A stretch of DNA of 64,000 bases from Actinomycetota bacterium (GTDB lineage Bacteria; Actinomycetota; Acidimicrobiia; IMCC26256; PALSA-555), in NCBI GenBank assembly GCA_003140175.1, contig PLJD01000112.1:61322-125321 (forward strand). The letters run 5' to 3'. The position numbers and the translations under genes were made by a program. This document shows positions 16,711-26,097 of the stretch, piece by piece. Within the stretch, counting starts at the first letter, position 1, and each line of letters starts with the position of its first letter. The notes beneath the pieces were generated by a model. It saw nothing but the letters and a program-made list of their open reading frames with translations, had not been told where the DNA came from and searched no databases.

Positions 16711-17715
16711 TCAGCCAGTCTGCATGCTGGCGACCCCGGCGACGGTGGCATCCCGAGACAGGCGGGCGAGCGCCTCCCGTTTGCCTTTCAGGTAGCGGTC
16801 GAGGAAGTCGGTGACTGATGCCACCACGACCGGTTCCCACGGCGGGGCCGGTTCCGCCGCGGTGGTGGCCTGACGGAACGACGTGTGGGGCGCCCCGTGG
16901 AGGGTCACGAAGTACTTGGGGCTGGGCGCGTCGGCGAAGATCCGTTGGCTGCTCGCATAGGGGATCGTCTGGTCCGCGTCGCCATGGAGGAGGAGCAGCG
17001 GGAGCGGCCGGCCTGTGAAGAACGTGCCAGTGCCGAAGGGCAGCTCGATCCCGTCGATCGATACGACGGCCCGTATGCGTGGGTCGGCGCAGCAGCTGTT
17101 CACCGCAACGCCAAGGGTCGTGATAGCCCCGAGCGAGTGACCGACGACTGCGACGTGCCTCGGGTCGATCGTGCCTCGGAAATGACTCGCCCGGTCACGG
17201 TTGAGGCGCAGCATGGCGGTGATCACGAAGCTGACATCCCCGGGCTGATTGGGGTAGTCGGCAATGGTGCTGCCGCCGGGCGCGTCCTGGCTCGAAAGAG
17301 GAAACGTTGGCGCTGCTACGACGTAACCGGCCGCAGCCCACTGGCGCAGAAGTGGCTCATACGTGGGCCCGTTCGAGTCGCTCCCATGGGAGAACACGAC
17401 CAGCGGGAATGATCCGCTCGCCGGCGGAGCATCGCGACGGTCAGACCCGCCTGGCTTGCCGCGCGCGGGATATAGGACGATCGTGGGGAGCGCCCGGCTC
17501 GGGCTGCCCGGGTACGCGCCGTTAGCGGGCGTTGGGCGCGCCCTATCGACAAAGGCCTCGGTGCGGACCCCAACCGCGAAGACGTGTGCGCGTGCGGCCG
17601 GGGAGAGCACCGATCGTGGGCTGGCGGCGACAGTTGACGCAGGGACGCCAACGGCGACCCCCACCACCGCCGCGATGGTGGCGATTCCGACCCGTCCTAC
17701 GCGCTTCACCGGCAT
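16711..17715 (-). CDS. Secreted alpha/beta hydrolase (PAF-acetylhydrolase/dienelactone-hydrolase-like)
   Basis: 334 residues. N-terminal signal (RVGIATIAAVVGVAVGVPASTVAASP), then the fold: oxyanion-side strand PLVVFSHGSDSNG, nucleophile elbow AVVGHSLGAIT (Ser), acid in LLLLHGDADQTIPY (Asp) and catalytic His in LHGAPHTSF. A typical exported esterase/lipase; the closest overall resemblance is to chlorophyllase or PAF-AH type hydrolases. Divergent from the glycosyltransferase gene, with a repeat copy in the gap. Substrate unknown. Confidence 0.85.
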   Translation of the reverse strand: MPVKRVGRVGIATIAAVVGVAVGVPASTVAASPRSVLSPAARAHVFAVGVRTEAFVDRARPTPANGAYPGSPSRALPTIVLYPARGKPGGSDRRDAPPASGSFPLVVFSHGSDSNGPTYEPLLRQWAAAGYVVAAPTFPLSSQDAPGGSTIADYPNQPGDVSFVITAMLRLNRDRASHFRGTIDPRHVAVVGHSLGAITTLGVAVNSCCADPRIRAVVSIDGIELPFGTGTFFTGRPLPLLLLHGDADQTIPYASSQRIFADAPSPKYFVTLHGAPHTSFRQATTAAEPAPPWEPVVVASVTDFLDRYLKGKREALARLSRDATVAGVASMQTG

Positions 17716-17878
17716 TCTCTCCTATCTCCGTCCGGGCTGGCCCGCCTCCCGCCATGGGTGCCTGATGCTCAGCGTCGCCCGCACGCGGGGCCGAGCGTCA
17801 TGGTACGCGGGGCTCCGTCCAGTCAGCTCCGGTCATTCAGGTCTGAAGGCGGGCCCGGGTGTAGCGACGGGTCCGGAT

Positions 17879-17905
17879 GACTCGCGATCTAGGGGATCGC
17901 GAGTC
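17879..17905. repeat. 27-bp palindromic repeat, copy 9
   Basis: Arms GACTCGCGAT / ATCGCGAGTC, perfect; centre ctagggg. In a divergent gap (hydrolase start at 17715, glycosyltransferase start at 18015). Confidence 0.96.
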
Positions 17906-18014
17906 GCTCAGCGTTTCGACTTCCTAGCCCCGATCGGGGCACCCTCCACGAGGTGCATGTCCTTACCAGCCGCGCAAGAATGCCCGCACCGAGCATGCCG
18001 ATGGCCGGAACGGG

Positions 18015-20753
18015 ATGAAGTTGGAGATCTGGGAGGTGCCCAGGAACGGAATTGACGGACACGACCGACGGGCGCGAACCGGTCTCCCGTCTAGCCCTGA
18101 TCCCTGGTCGGGAACCAACGAGCGGTCTCCAGATCTCGCGGGTCTCGAATCCGAGCACGCCGAGTTGCTCCTGCGCCTCACCGAGCTCGATCAGCAACGC
18201 AAGTGGAACAGTGCCCATCGCGCCGACCCGTGGGGGGAGGAGCTGCGGGCATGCTGGGATGGTCTTGCCGAGCTACACGGTCAGCTCGAGGCCATCCACC
18301 GTTCGGACTCCTGGCGCATCGGCAACGGCGTCATACGGGCAGTGAAAGCGACCATCCGTCCGGTGGCGACGGCCATCGCGCCGCTTCTGCGCGTATGGCG
18401 CACTCGAGCCGGGAAGCTGTCCCGTACGTACCGACAGGCAACGGCGGCGACCTCCCCGCTCGCGACGGTCGGTGCCTCCCCTGGAAGTCAGCCAAGCGAT
18501 GAGAACGACGGGTCGCTCCTCGCTTCCGCTGTACACGATCTCCGGCAGGCTCGCGCCGACGGGTGTCGTCTGCTCGAACCAGGCGAGCTCGATGCGCTTC
18601 GCAGAGCCACAGAAACCACGGACCACGACCCGGAGCTACGAGGTCGAGCGCGGGAGCTGCTCGCGCTGCTGGCGCCGGTTGACATGGTTGACACGGCGGA
18701 CCGCGGATCGGGATCGTTAGTTGTCGACGTGCGAGCGCTACAAATCCCGTTTGAGTGCGGAACGAAGACCCACGCTGAGCATGTTCTGCACGCCCTGCGA
18801 TCGGCCGTTACGTCAGATGTCCGGGTGCTAATGCTTAGATCACCCGCACTTCCTGACGTCGCTCCTCAGGTAGCTGCGATGTTCGATGGACAGTTCATCC
18901 CGCGAGTGACACCCATCGACGAGGTCTCTGCGTTCATCCAGCTGATGACCTCGATACACGGGAATTTCCGCTACGACATCGATTTGGTCCGCGCTCCGGA
19001 GGTCAGGCGCGCCGCGCTCTGGTTGGACGGGATCATGGGCGAGTATCCCTCTACCTTTCTTCAATCAGACACGGCTTTCCTTGACTACCAACTTGGGATC
19101 GAGCGGTTAGGACGCGCATCACATGTCGTCGCGCTTTCGGAGAGCTCCCTGACCGAATTGCCACCGAACCTCAACCGGTCGACGCGCATCAGCATCTCGG
19201 GTTCACGGCCTGGGTTCACGCCGGCCGATGCTGGGTTCAGTACCCTCACAAAGCCCGATGGACGGTACTGCGTCATCGTTGGGAACGCGCTGCCACACAA
19301 GAATGTGGCGGCCGGGATCGCAGCGTTTGCCGCGTCAAGTCGCGCCCGACGCGATCACCTGACATTGATGGTTGCAGCAGGAGGTCTCAACCACGAACAG
19401 CGGGGCGCGCTGAGTCACCTCGCTGCAGCGGCCGGGGGTGATGCGGGACGCCTTGTGTTTCTCCCCGAACTCGAGCGCTGCGACTTTGCCCGCCTCATTC
19501 AGGGAGCCGAGGCCGTCGTCTTGCCGTCGTTGCATGAGGGCTTTTCGCTGCCAGTCGTCGAGTCCATCGGGCTTGCAACGCCCGTCGTTGCGTCGGATAT
19601 CCCGGCACACCGTGAACTGCTCGGGGGTGACCCGGCACTCGCCCAGCCCTCCGACCCGTTCGCGCTCGCGAAAGCGCTCGACGCGGTCTTGGCACAGCGC
19701 AGCGAGGTCTTGGCGCGCCAACAGCGAGCGCTAGACAAGCATTACGACCCGGAACGCCTTGACCGAGCGATCGCGAACCTTACGAGCGAGCTGCTTGATG
19801 ATGAGACGCCGGGCGACGCCAACGCCCCGCGAGTGATCCGTCTCGGCAGCGATGAGTGGTCCGAATCTGCCGCCTACCCCGAGGCCGACCCGGCCGTGCC
19901 TCTCAGTCAGTCGAAGGTCTGCAATCTTGAGGACTTCTCACACCCAGACCTTATGGAGGAGTTACGACGGCATTTCCCGCACGAGGCGGCCCGTTTCGGT
20001 CCGGAGTTCCCGAAGGGCCGTGAGTGGCGCAAGTACTGGGAGATCGCCATGGCGATGCGAACATTCTCGGAGGCCGGACTGCTCGACGGGCGGCACGACT
20101 TCCTCGGGGTGGGCGCAGGGAACGAGCCGACGATCTTCATGCTCACCCGCTACGCGCGCCGACTCGTCGCGTCCGATCTCTACCTCGACGCGGAGTGGGG
20201 CGACACCGCAGCTGCCTCGATGCTGTCCGACCCTGGCTGGCATTGGCCTTTTGATTGGTACCCCAAACATCTTCGTGTCACCGACATGGACGCGCGCGAC
20301 CTTCAATTTCCCGACCAGTCTTTCCACGGGATCTTCTCGTCGAGCTCTATCGAGCACTTCGGAGGCCGCCGGTCGATCACCGGCGCCCTAGATGAAATGC
20401 ACCGCGTCCTCACGCCCGGTGGGACGCTCTCGATATCAAGCGAATACCGGATCGCCGGACCGGCCCCTGGCATGCCCGGCGTTGCCATGTTCGACACTCA
20501 GGACATCGAAGACCTCTTCGTTGGCGATCGCTCCTGGAAACTCGTCGATCCCTTCGACGACACCGTCTCGACCGTCACCCTGGAAAGCAAGGTGGACTAC
20601 GCGACCGCGGTCGAGGATCAGCGACGCCAAATCAACGATCTCGGTGGGTATTGGACCCACCTCATCGAGTTCGACTCATATCCGCACATCGTCCTGTCGC
20701 AGGCTCCGCACCTGTTCACCAGCTTCCACATCGCGCTTCGCAAGGATGACTAG
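18015..20753 (+). CDS. Fusion of GT4 glycosyltransferase and SAM-dependent methyltransferase
   Basis: 912 residues. Residues 1-130: polar/coiled-coil lead with the SDSWRIGNGVIRAVKATIRP segment often seen ahead of surface-polysaccharide glycosyltransferases. About 230-600: GT-B fold with CVIVGNALPHKNVAAGI, RLVFLPELERCDFARLI and the nucleotide-sugar E-x7-E motif in LHEGFSLPVVESIGLATPVV. About 640-912: class I methyltransferase with motif I DFLGVGAGNEPT, the acceptor region SDLYLDAEWGD, FHGIFSSSSIEHFGG and LTPGGTLSIS. One protein could therefore add and methylate a sugar, e.g. a capping step in glycan synthesis. The next gene is a GT2, supporting a glycan role. The exact start is uncertain; downstream in-frame starts are possible. 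Confidence 0.85.
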   Translation: MKLEIWEVPRNGIDGHDRRARTGLPSSPDPWSGTNERSPDLAGLESEHAELLLRLTELDQQRKWNSAHRADPWGEELRACWDGLAELHGQLEAIHRSDSWRIGNGVIRAVKATIRPVATAIAPLLRVWRTRAGKLSRTYRQATAATSPLATVGASPGSQPSDENDGSLLASAVHDLRQARADGCRLLEPGELDALRRATETTDHDPELRGRARELLALLAPVDMVDTADRGSGSLVVDVRALQIPFECGTKTHAEHVLHALRSAVTSDVRVLMLRSPALPDVAPQVAAMFDGQFIPRVTPIDEVSAFIQLMTSIHGNFRYDIDLVRAPEVRRAALWLDGIMGEYPSTFLQSDTAFLDYQLGIERLGRASHVVALSESSLTELPPNLNRSTRISISGSRPGFTPADAGFSTLTKPDGRYCVIVGNALPHKNVAAGIAAFAASSRARRDHLTLMVAAGGLNHEQRGALSHLAAAAGGDAGRLVFLPELERCDFARLIQGAEAVVLPSLHEGFSLPVVESIGLATPVVASDIPAHRELLGGDPALAQPSDPFALAKALDAVLAQRSEVLARQQRALDKHYDPERLDRAIANLTSELLDDETPGDANAPRVIRLGSDEWSESAAYPEADPAVPLSQSKVCNLEDFSHPDLMEELRRHFPHEAARFGPEFPKGREWRKYWEIAMAMRTFSEAGLLDGRHDFLGVGAGNEPTIFMLTRYARRLVASDLYLDAEWGDTAAASMLSDPGWHWPFDWYPKHLRVTDMDARDLQFPDQSFHGIFSSSSIEHFGGRRSITGALDEMHRVLTPGGTLSISSEYRIAGPAPGMPGVAMFDTQDIEDLFVGDRSWKLVDPFDDTVSTVTLESKVDYATAVEDQRRQINDLGGYWTHLIEFDSYPHIVLSQAPHLFTSFHIALRKDD

Positions 20754-20885
20754 CGCTTGGAACCGAGCGGTCTTTGTCGCGATGCCCCCGACGACGGACC
20801 TCTCTTCTAGTCGAAACAGACACCGCACCGGCCTCGAGCATGCGTCGGTCATCACGATTGCGGTGGCCGAACGAGACTCCAGCTG

Positions 20886-21803
20886 ATGCCCCACGGTGCA
20901 CGGCCATCGGTTTCGGTCGTTGTACCGACACGCGGCGAGTGGCCGTTGGTCAAACCGGTGGTGGACGCGCTCTGTTCACAGATCGTCGCAGTAGGTGGCG
21001 AGGTCGTGATCATCGACGGCACGAGGCACGGCGCGGCGTTCGATCGTCGGCAAGCCGAGATCCCTGCCCACGTCGTACGAGTGATTTGCTCCCCGGGGTC
21101 GGACGTCTACGAACTGAGAGCGCTTGGATTGGTCGAGGGGAGAGGGCAGGTGGTTGCAATGATCGAGGACCATTGCATACCCGCACCCGACTACGTTGCC
21201 GCGGTTCTACGGGCCCACGATGAGCACGCCGAGCAAGCCATTGCCGGGGCCGTTACCAACGGTTCGACAGACCGAGCGATCGACCGCGCCAACTTTCTTC
21301 TCGTCCATGCGCGCAACCTGCCGCCGCGCGACACACTTCCAGAGGCGGGGTGGATCCCTACATCCAGCAACATCTCCTACAAAGGCGACTCGGTTCCCAC
21401 CGCCAGACCCGACCGAGGTTGGCTGGAGACCGTTCACAACGTCGAGCTTCTCTTCGCAGAGGAGGTCGTGTTCGACGATCGGATTGTCGTACGGCACATC
21501 CAGAGCACGGGCCGGATGGGGACCTTCCAGAACCACTTCCACGCGGGGAAGAGCATGGGTGGGCTGGCGCGGACCGCCATCGGGAGCCGTCCTGCGCAAT
21601 TGCGCTGGGCGTGCCGATTGGCCCTCAAGATCCCTATCGAACTCGTACGGCCCGTATGGCAGCTTGAGCGACGGTCGGCCGCAGACCGACGTGCGGTACT
21701 TCCGCTGCTGCCACTCGCCGTCACGATCAGTGCTGCCGATGCCATCGGGTTCGCTTGCGGCGTGATCGCGGGCCCGGGCCGCAGCCCCGATCTGCTGCGT
21801 TAG
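20886..21803 (+). CDS. Glycosyltransferase family 2 protein
   Basis: 305 residues. GT-A start PSVSVVVPTRGEWPLVKPVVDAL, then the nucleotide-sugar strand VVIIDGTRHG and the DxD-like position in VVAMIEDHCIPAPDYV (E-D-H). The acceptor domain contains NGSTDRAIDRANFLLVHARN and SSNISYKGD. A hydrophobic C-terminal region (VLPLLPLAVTISAADAIGFACGV) suggests membrane association. Same strand as the preceding fusion gene, 132 bases downstream; together they look like a small glycan-assembly unit. Confidence 0.85.
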   Translation: MPHGARPSVSVVVPTRGEWPLVKPVVDALCSQIVAVGGEVVIIDGTRHGAAFDRRQAEIPAHVVRVICSPGSDVYELRALGLVEGRGQVVAMIEDHCIPAPDYVAAVLRAHDEHAEQAIAGAVTNGSTDRAIDRANFLLVHARNLPPRDTLPEAGWIPTSSNISYKGDSVPTARPDRGWLETVHNVELLFAEEVVFDDRIVVRHIQSTGRMGTFQNHFHAGKSMGGLARTAIGSRPAQLRWACRLALKIPIELVRPVWQLERRSAADRRAVLPLLPLAVTISAADAIGFACGVIAGPGRSPDLLR

Positions 21804-21825
21804 ATCGGTGAGGGGAGCAGCCGGT

Positions 21826-21853
21826 GACTCGCGGTTCGGCGGTACCGCGACTC
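21826..21853. repeat. Palindromic repeat, copy 10 (28 bp, dimer-like)
   Basis: Left arm GACTCGCGGT, centre tcggcggt, right end ACCGCGACTC instead of GAGTC. It then runs into gcaagcgag, which looks like a decayed second copy sharing the GACTC pentamer. Confidence 0.8.
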
Positions 21854-21961
21854 GCAAGCGAGTTGATGGCCGCGACTCGGCAGCATGAGCTGCCCCCTTG
21901 CTGACCTGACGGATCCGATCCGGCGCTTCGAAACACGGCGACGGCGGGTCTCTCGGATGCC

Positions 21962-21989
21962 GACTCGCGCTTCTAGCAGACCGCGAGTC
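21962..21989. repeat. Palindromic repeat, copy 11 (28 bp)
   Basis: Arms GACTCGCGCT / ACCGCGAGTC, centre tctagcag. Second of three copies in one 400-base gap between co-directional genes. Confidence 0.9.
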
Positions 21990-22003
21990 CAAGGTTCGTC
22001 AGC

Positions 22004-22030
22004 GACTCGCGATCTACGGGATCGTGAGTC
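22004..22030. repeat. 27-bp palindromic repeat, copy 12
   Basis: Arms GACTCGCGAT / ATCGTGAGTC, centre ctacggg; only 14 bases after copy 11. Confidence 0.93.
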
Positions 22031-22206
22031 CGAAACTCCAGCGCTGCGCAGGCCTTCCGGAGCAGCCTGCCTGCGGTTTCGTTACATTCGCCCTGTGGGT
22101 TATGCGAGGACCCATCGCCGGCGGCCGCGAAATGACAGCGAATTAGAGTAGGTCCATCGTGGCGGGCCGACCGGCGTGCCCGATGTGTATAGGCGAGGGG
22201 ACCGGT

Positions 22207-23226
22207 ATGGAGCTCTGGGCGATGCGGATCCCGGAGGCCGGGACTGTCGTCGCCCAGGCGGAGCGCGCTGAGCGCCTCGGGTGGGACGGCATCACGTTCA
22301 CCGATTCGCAGAACCTGGTGGCCGATCCGTTCGTCGCGGTGGCTCTCGCCGGGGCGGCGACGGAACGCCTCCGGTTCGCCACTGGTGTGACCAACGCGCA
22401 CACTCGACACCCCGCGGCTCTGGCCACCATCGCAGCCACCGTGCAGGAGGCCACCGGTGGCCGCTTCGTGCTGGGGATCGGCCGGGGTGATACGGCGCTG
22501 TTCCACCTGGGGCTTGAGCCCATGCGGGTGGTCCGCTTCGCTGAGCTCGTCACCGAGTTGCAGATCTACCTCGCCGGTGGGACCGTCGACTGCGACGGTC
22601 GTCCGAGCCGACTCCGCTGGCTCGACCGGGCCCGACAGCCCAAAGTCCCGCTCGACGTCGCCGCGTCCGGGCCACGGGTCATCGACTTCGCGGCGCGCAC
22701 CGCTGAACGCGTCACGCTCGCGGTGGGCGCCGATCCCGACCGGATCGTCTGGGCGCTCGACCTTGCGCGGAAGGCAGCGGCGGACGCGGGACGCGATCCC
22801 TCCGAGATCTCGTTTGGCGCCTACGTGTCCGTGGGGTGCCATCCCGATCTCGACGTCGCGCGTGAGCTGATCAGCGGCGCCGTGGCGGCGTTCGCGCACT
22901 TCTCATCCATGCCGGGATCCACGGGGGCCGGGCTGGCCGAGGCGGACCGCGCGGTGGTGGCGGAGGTGGGTCGCCGCTACGACAGCAACGAGCACCTGAG
23001 CAACGATGCCGCGCACACGGAGGCACTTCGGCCGGAGTTCGTCGATCGCTTCGCCGTCGTCGGGCCCCCCGACGTCTGCGCGCAACGACTCCGCGCGCTC
23101 GCCGACCTCGGGCTTGAGCGGTTCGTGATCACCAGCGCGAGCTTCGGAGCCGACCCCGATCTCGCCCGCGCGTCCCAGCAGTTGCTCGAGCACGAGCTTC
23201 TCCCGGCCCTGCGAGAAGGAGATTAG
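22207..23226 (+). CDS. LLM class (F420-dependent type) oxidoreductase
   Basis: 339 residues from ATG (MELWAMRIPEAG), with GAGGGG at 22195-22200 upstream. Luciferase-like TIM-barrel features: AERAERLGWDGITFTDSQ, RLRFATGVTNAHTRHPAALA, the flavin-binding ATGGRFVLGIGRGD, and QPKVPLDVAASGPRVIDFAAR. The C-terminal FAVVGPPDVCAQRLRALADLGLERFVI is the standard end. In actinobacteria such enzymes mostly use F420, sometimes FMN. First gene of a three-gene operon with only 2 bases to the amidohydrolase start, so the three probably act on one compound. Confidence 0.9.
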   Translation: MELWAMRIPEAGTVVAQAERAERLGWDGITFTDSQNLVADPFVAVALAGAATERLRFATGVTNAHTRHPAALATIAATVQEATGGRFVLGIGRGDTALFHLGLEPMRVVRFAELVTELQIYLAGGTVDCDGRPSRLRWLDRARQPKVPLDVAASGPRVIDFAARTAERVTLAVGADPDRIVWALDLARKAAADAGRDPSEISFGAYVSVGCHPDLDVARELISGAVAAFAHFSSMPGSTGAGLAEADRAVVAEVGRRYDSNEHLSNDAAHTEALRPEFVDRFAVVGPPDVCAQRLRALADLGLERFVITSASFGADPDLARASQQLLEHELLPALREGD

Positions 23227-23228
23227 GC

Positions 23229-24962
23229 ATGAGCGTGCACCAGTTGATCATCCGCGGTGGGACCGTGATCGACGGTACGGGCGCACCGGCCCATACCGCG
23301 GACGTCGCGATCGACGACGGCGTGATCACCGACGTCGGCTCTGTCGATGTCGCCGCCCAACGCACGATCGACGCCGACGGCTTGCTCGTCACCCCGGGCT
23401 TTGTCGATATTCACACGCACTACGACGGCCAGGCCTCGTGGGGTGAGCGCATGATCCCGTCGTCCTGGCATGGCGTCACCACCGTCGTTGCCGGCAACTG
23501 TGGCGTCGGCTTCGCTCCCGTGCGCGACGCGGACCACGACCGACTCATCGAACTCATGGAGGGCGTCGAAGACATCCCGGGCATCACGCTGCACGAAGGC
23601 CTGGCATGGAACTGGCGCTCCTTTCCCCAGTTCATGGATGCCCTCGACCGGCCCGGCTTCGACGTCGATGTCGCGTTGCAGGTCCCGCATGGCGCGTTGC
23701 GGCTGCACGTAATGGGTGAGCGCGGCGCGCGACGCGAAGCCGCGACCGCTGACGACATCGCGACGATGGCGGACCTCGCTCGCGAGGCCATCGAGGCCGG
23801 AGCCCTCGGCTTTTCCACATCCCGAACGCTCAACCACCGCACCAGCAAGGGTGAGCTGACGCCCACCCTCACAGCCGAAGCCGACGAGTTGGTGGGCATC
23901 GCTGCGGCGATCGGAACGACCGGCCGTGGTGTGTTGCAAGTGGTGTCCGACTTCGCCGATGTCGACGCGGAGTTCGCGATCTTCCGTCGCATGGCGGAGG
24001 CGTCGGGCCGACCGTTGTCGTTCTCGCTCCTCCAGGCGCGGGGCGGCACCTGGCGCCGACAGCTCGATCTCCTCACGGCCGCGAATGCCGCTGGTGTCGT
24101 CATGACTGGCCAGGTCGCGCCGCGAGCCGTCGGTCTGGTCCTCGGGTTGCAGTGCACCTTGCACCCGTTCCTGACGAACTCTCTCTACCGCGACATTGCC
24201 GAGCTGCCTCTCGCTGAGCGAGTGTCGGTTATGCGGGATCCGGACTTAAAGGCAAGGATCGTCGCGGAGGCGGTCGCCCGCCGCGACACCGACCGGTCTC
24301 CCGGTGGCATCCTCAACGGGTTCGATCGCATGTTCGAACTTGCCGATCCCCCGGACTACGAGCCGGTGCCGGCCGCGAGCGTCGCGAGTCGTGCGTACCG
24401 CGAGGGCCGTGATCCCGTCGACCTCGCGTACGACCTCCTGCTCGCGGACAACGGCCGAGCGTTCCTATATCTGCCAGTCCTGAACTACGACGATGGAAAC
24501 CTCGACGCGGCGGGCGAGATGCTCGCGCACCCGTACACAGTGCCCGGTCTCGGTGACGGCGGCGCGCACGTAGGAACCATCTGCGACGCCAGCTTCCCGA
24601 CAACGCTCTTCGCGCTCTGGGGGAGGGACCGGGCACGCGCCCGCCTCGACCTCCCGTTCCTCGTCCAGCGTCACACGCGCGACACAGCTCGCACGGTGGG
24701 CCTCTGCGACCGCGGCGTGCTCGCCGAGGGCTACCGCGCCGATGTAAATGTCATCGACTTTGAGCACCTCGCGGCTCGTCGCCCCGAGATGCACTACGAC
24801 CTCCCTGCAGGCGGCAAGCGACTCGTGCAGGCAGCCGACGGGTACATCGCCACAGTGGTGTCCGGTCAGGTCACCTACGAGAACGGCGAGGCCATGGGAC
24901 CGCTTCCGGGTCGGCTCGTGCGAGGCCCACGATCACAGCCCGTCCCGGGAGGAATTCGATGA
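23229..24962 (+). CDS. N-acyl-D-amino-acid deacylase family amidohydrolase
   Basis: 577 residues of the D-aminoacylase/dihydroorotase-like amidohydrolase superfamily. The N-terminal beta-sandwich reads LIIRGGTVIDGTGAPAHTADVAI. Metal ligands are in DIHTHYDGQASWG (H-T-H), with GNCGVGFAPV and the late active-site motif GLGDGGAHVGTICD containing a metal-ligand Asp. Members hydrolyse N-acyl-D-amino acids, carbamates or related amides. The stop overlaps the dioxygenase start (ATGA), indicating coupled translation. Substrate unknown; the operon suggests a cyclic or acylated nitrogen compound. Confidence 0.9.
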   Translation: MSVHQLIIRGGTVIDGTGAPAHTADVAIDDGVITDVGSVDVAAQRTIDADGLLVTPGFVDIHTHYDGQASWGERMIPSSWHGVTTVVAGNCGVGFAPVRDADHDRLIELMEGVEDIPGITLHEGLAWNWRSFPQFMDALDRPGFDVDVALQVPHGALRLHVMGERGARREAATADDIATMADLAREAIEAGALGFSTSRTLNHRTSKGELTPTLTAEADELVGIAAAIGTTGRGVLQVVSDFADVDAEFAIFRRMAEASGRPLSFSLLQARGGTWRRQLDLLTAANAAGVVMTGQVAPRAVGLVLGLQCTLHPFLTNSLYRDIAELPLAERVSVMRDPDLKARIVAEAVARRDTDRSPGGILNGFDRMFELADPPDYEPVPAASVASRAYREGRDPVDLAYDLLLADNGRAFLYLPVLNYDDGNLDAAGEMLAHPYTVPGLGDGGAHVGTICDASFPTTLFALWGRDRARARLDLPFLVQRHTRDTARTVGLCDRGVLAEGYRADVNVIDFEHLAARRPEMHYDLPAGGKRLVQAADGYIATVVSGQVTYENGEAMGPLPGRLVRGPRSQPVPGGIR

Positions 24963-26017
24963 GCGCGCCCGATGTGACCGCACCCGTGAGTCCGTCCAAC
25001 CTGACAACACTCGAGCTGAACTGTGAGTGGCGCAGCGACGACCTGGGCGACAGCTACGTGTACCACCTGACCGACGGGCACCTCGCCGAGATCGACGCCG
25101 CGCTGCAGCGAGCCGAGGCCGAGTCGGATGACCTGCTCGGCATCACCCGCGAGTCGTTCCCGCTGCCGACCCTCGGTCCCGAGCTGACACGCATCACCCG
25201 CGAGCTCATCGAAGGACCCGGGGTAGTGCTCATCCGCGGTGTTCCGGCCGATCGGTACGGCAAAGCGCGCGCGTCCGCCATTTACTGGGGTATCGGACTG
25301 CATCTCGGCCGCCCGTGGCCACAGAACGCGAAGGGCCACCTCCTTGGCGACGTCACCGATCAGGGACGCGCGGCAGGAGACCCAACCTCCCGGGGAAACG
25401 AGATCGGTGGCATACCGTTCCCATTCCACTCGGACGGTTCCGACCTCGTCGGGCTCTTCTGCCTCGATCCCGGCGCGAGTGGGGGCGAGAGCCTCATCGC
25501 CAATGTCGTCACGATCCACAACGAGCTTGTCCGCACCAAGCCTGAGCTCGCGGCCGAGCTGTACGCACCATTCGCGTACGACCTGCGCGGGGAGCACGCA
25601 CCAGGCACCCGACCGTGGTACACGATGCCGATCTTCACGCGCCGAGCCGACCGACTCTTCGTCCGATACATCAGGCCGTACATCGAATCGGCACGTCGAC
25701 ACGAGAGTGCACCGCGACCGTCGAGTACTGCCCGCGAGGCTATGGACTGCCTCGATGAGATGTGCGCGGATCCGCAATACCACGCCTCGATGATGATGGA
25801 ACCCGGCGACATGCAGTTCATCAACAACTACCACGTGCTCCACGCCCGTCGTGCCTACGAAGACGATCGAGAGGGTCACCGGATCCGGCACCTCAAGCGG
25901 CTCTGGTTGGAAACCGACGTCCTCGCCGCCAACGACAAACCGCAGCACTTCCGCCTGGGTCTCACCGATAACTGGTGGGCGCAGCAGGGGCGCACGAAAA
26001 GCGAGCTGAACGTCTGA
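24959..26017 (+). CDS. TauD/TfdA family Fe(II)/2-oxoglutarate dioxygenase
   Basis: 352 residues. The N-terminal part includes LTRITRELIEGPGVVLIRGVPADRYG. Proximal iron ligands H-x-D are in PFHSDGSDLVGLFCL, distal His in FINNYHVLHARRAYED, and an Arg for 2-oxoglutarate in HRIRHLKRLWL. This layout is shared with clavaminate-synthase/TauD-like oxygenases. Third gene of the LLM-amidohydrolase-TauD operon; the combination implies oxidative opening, hydrolysis and hydroxylation of a common substrate, which is inference. Confidence 0.9.
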   Translation: MSAPDVTAPVSPSNLTTLELNCEWRSDDLGDSYVYHLTDGHLAEIDAALQRAEAESDDLLGITRESFPLPTLGPELTRITRELIEGPGVVLIRGVPADRYGKARASAIYWGIGLHLGRPWPQNAKGHLLGDVTDQGRAAGDPTSRGNEIGGIPFPFHSDGSDLVGLFCLDPGASGGESLIANVVTIHNELVRTKPELAAELYAPFAYDLRGEHAPGTRPWYTMPIFTRRADRLFVRYIRPYIESARRHESAPRPSSTAREAMDCLDEMCADPQYHASMMMEPGDMQFINNYHVLHARRAYEDDREGHRIRHLKRLWLETDVLAANDKPQHFRLGLTDNWWAQQGRTKSELNV

Positions 26018-26097
26018 CGCGCCCGGCGGGGAACCCGGAATCGGATGGGTGCGCGACGCCTTCTCGCGTAGTCGTCAGCGGTCGCGAATCAACCCAA

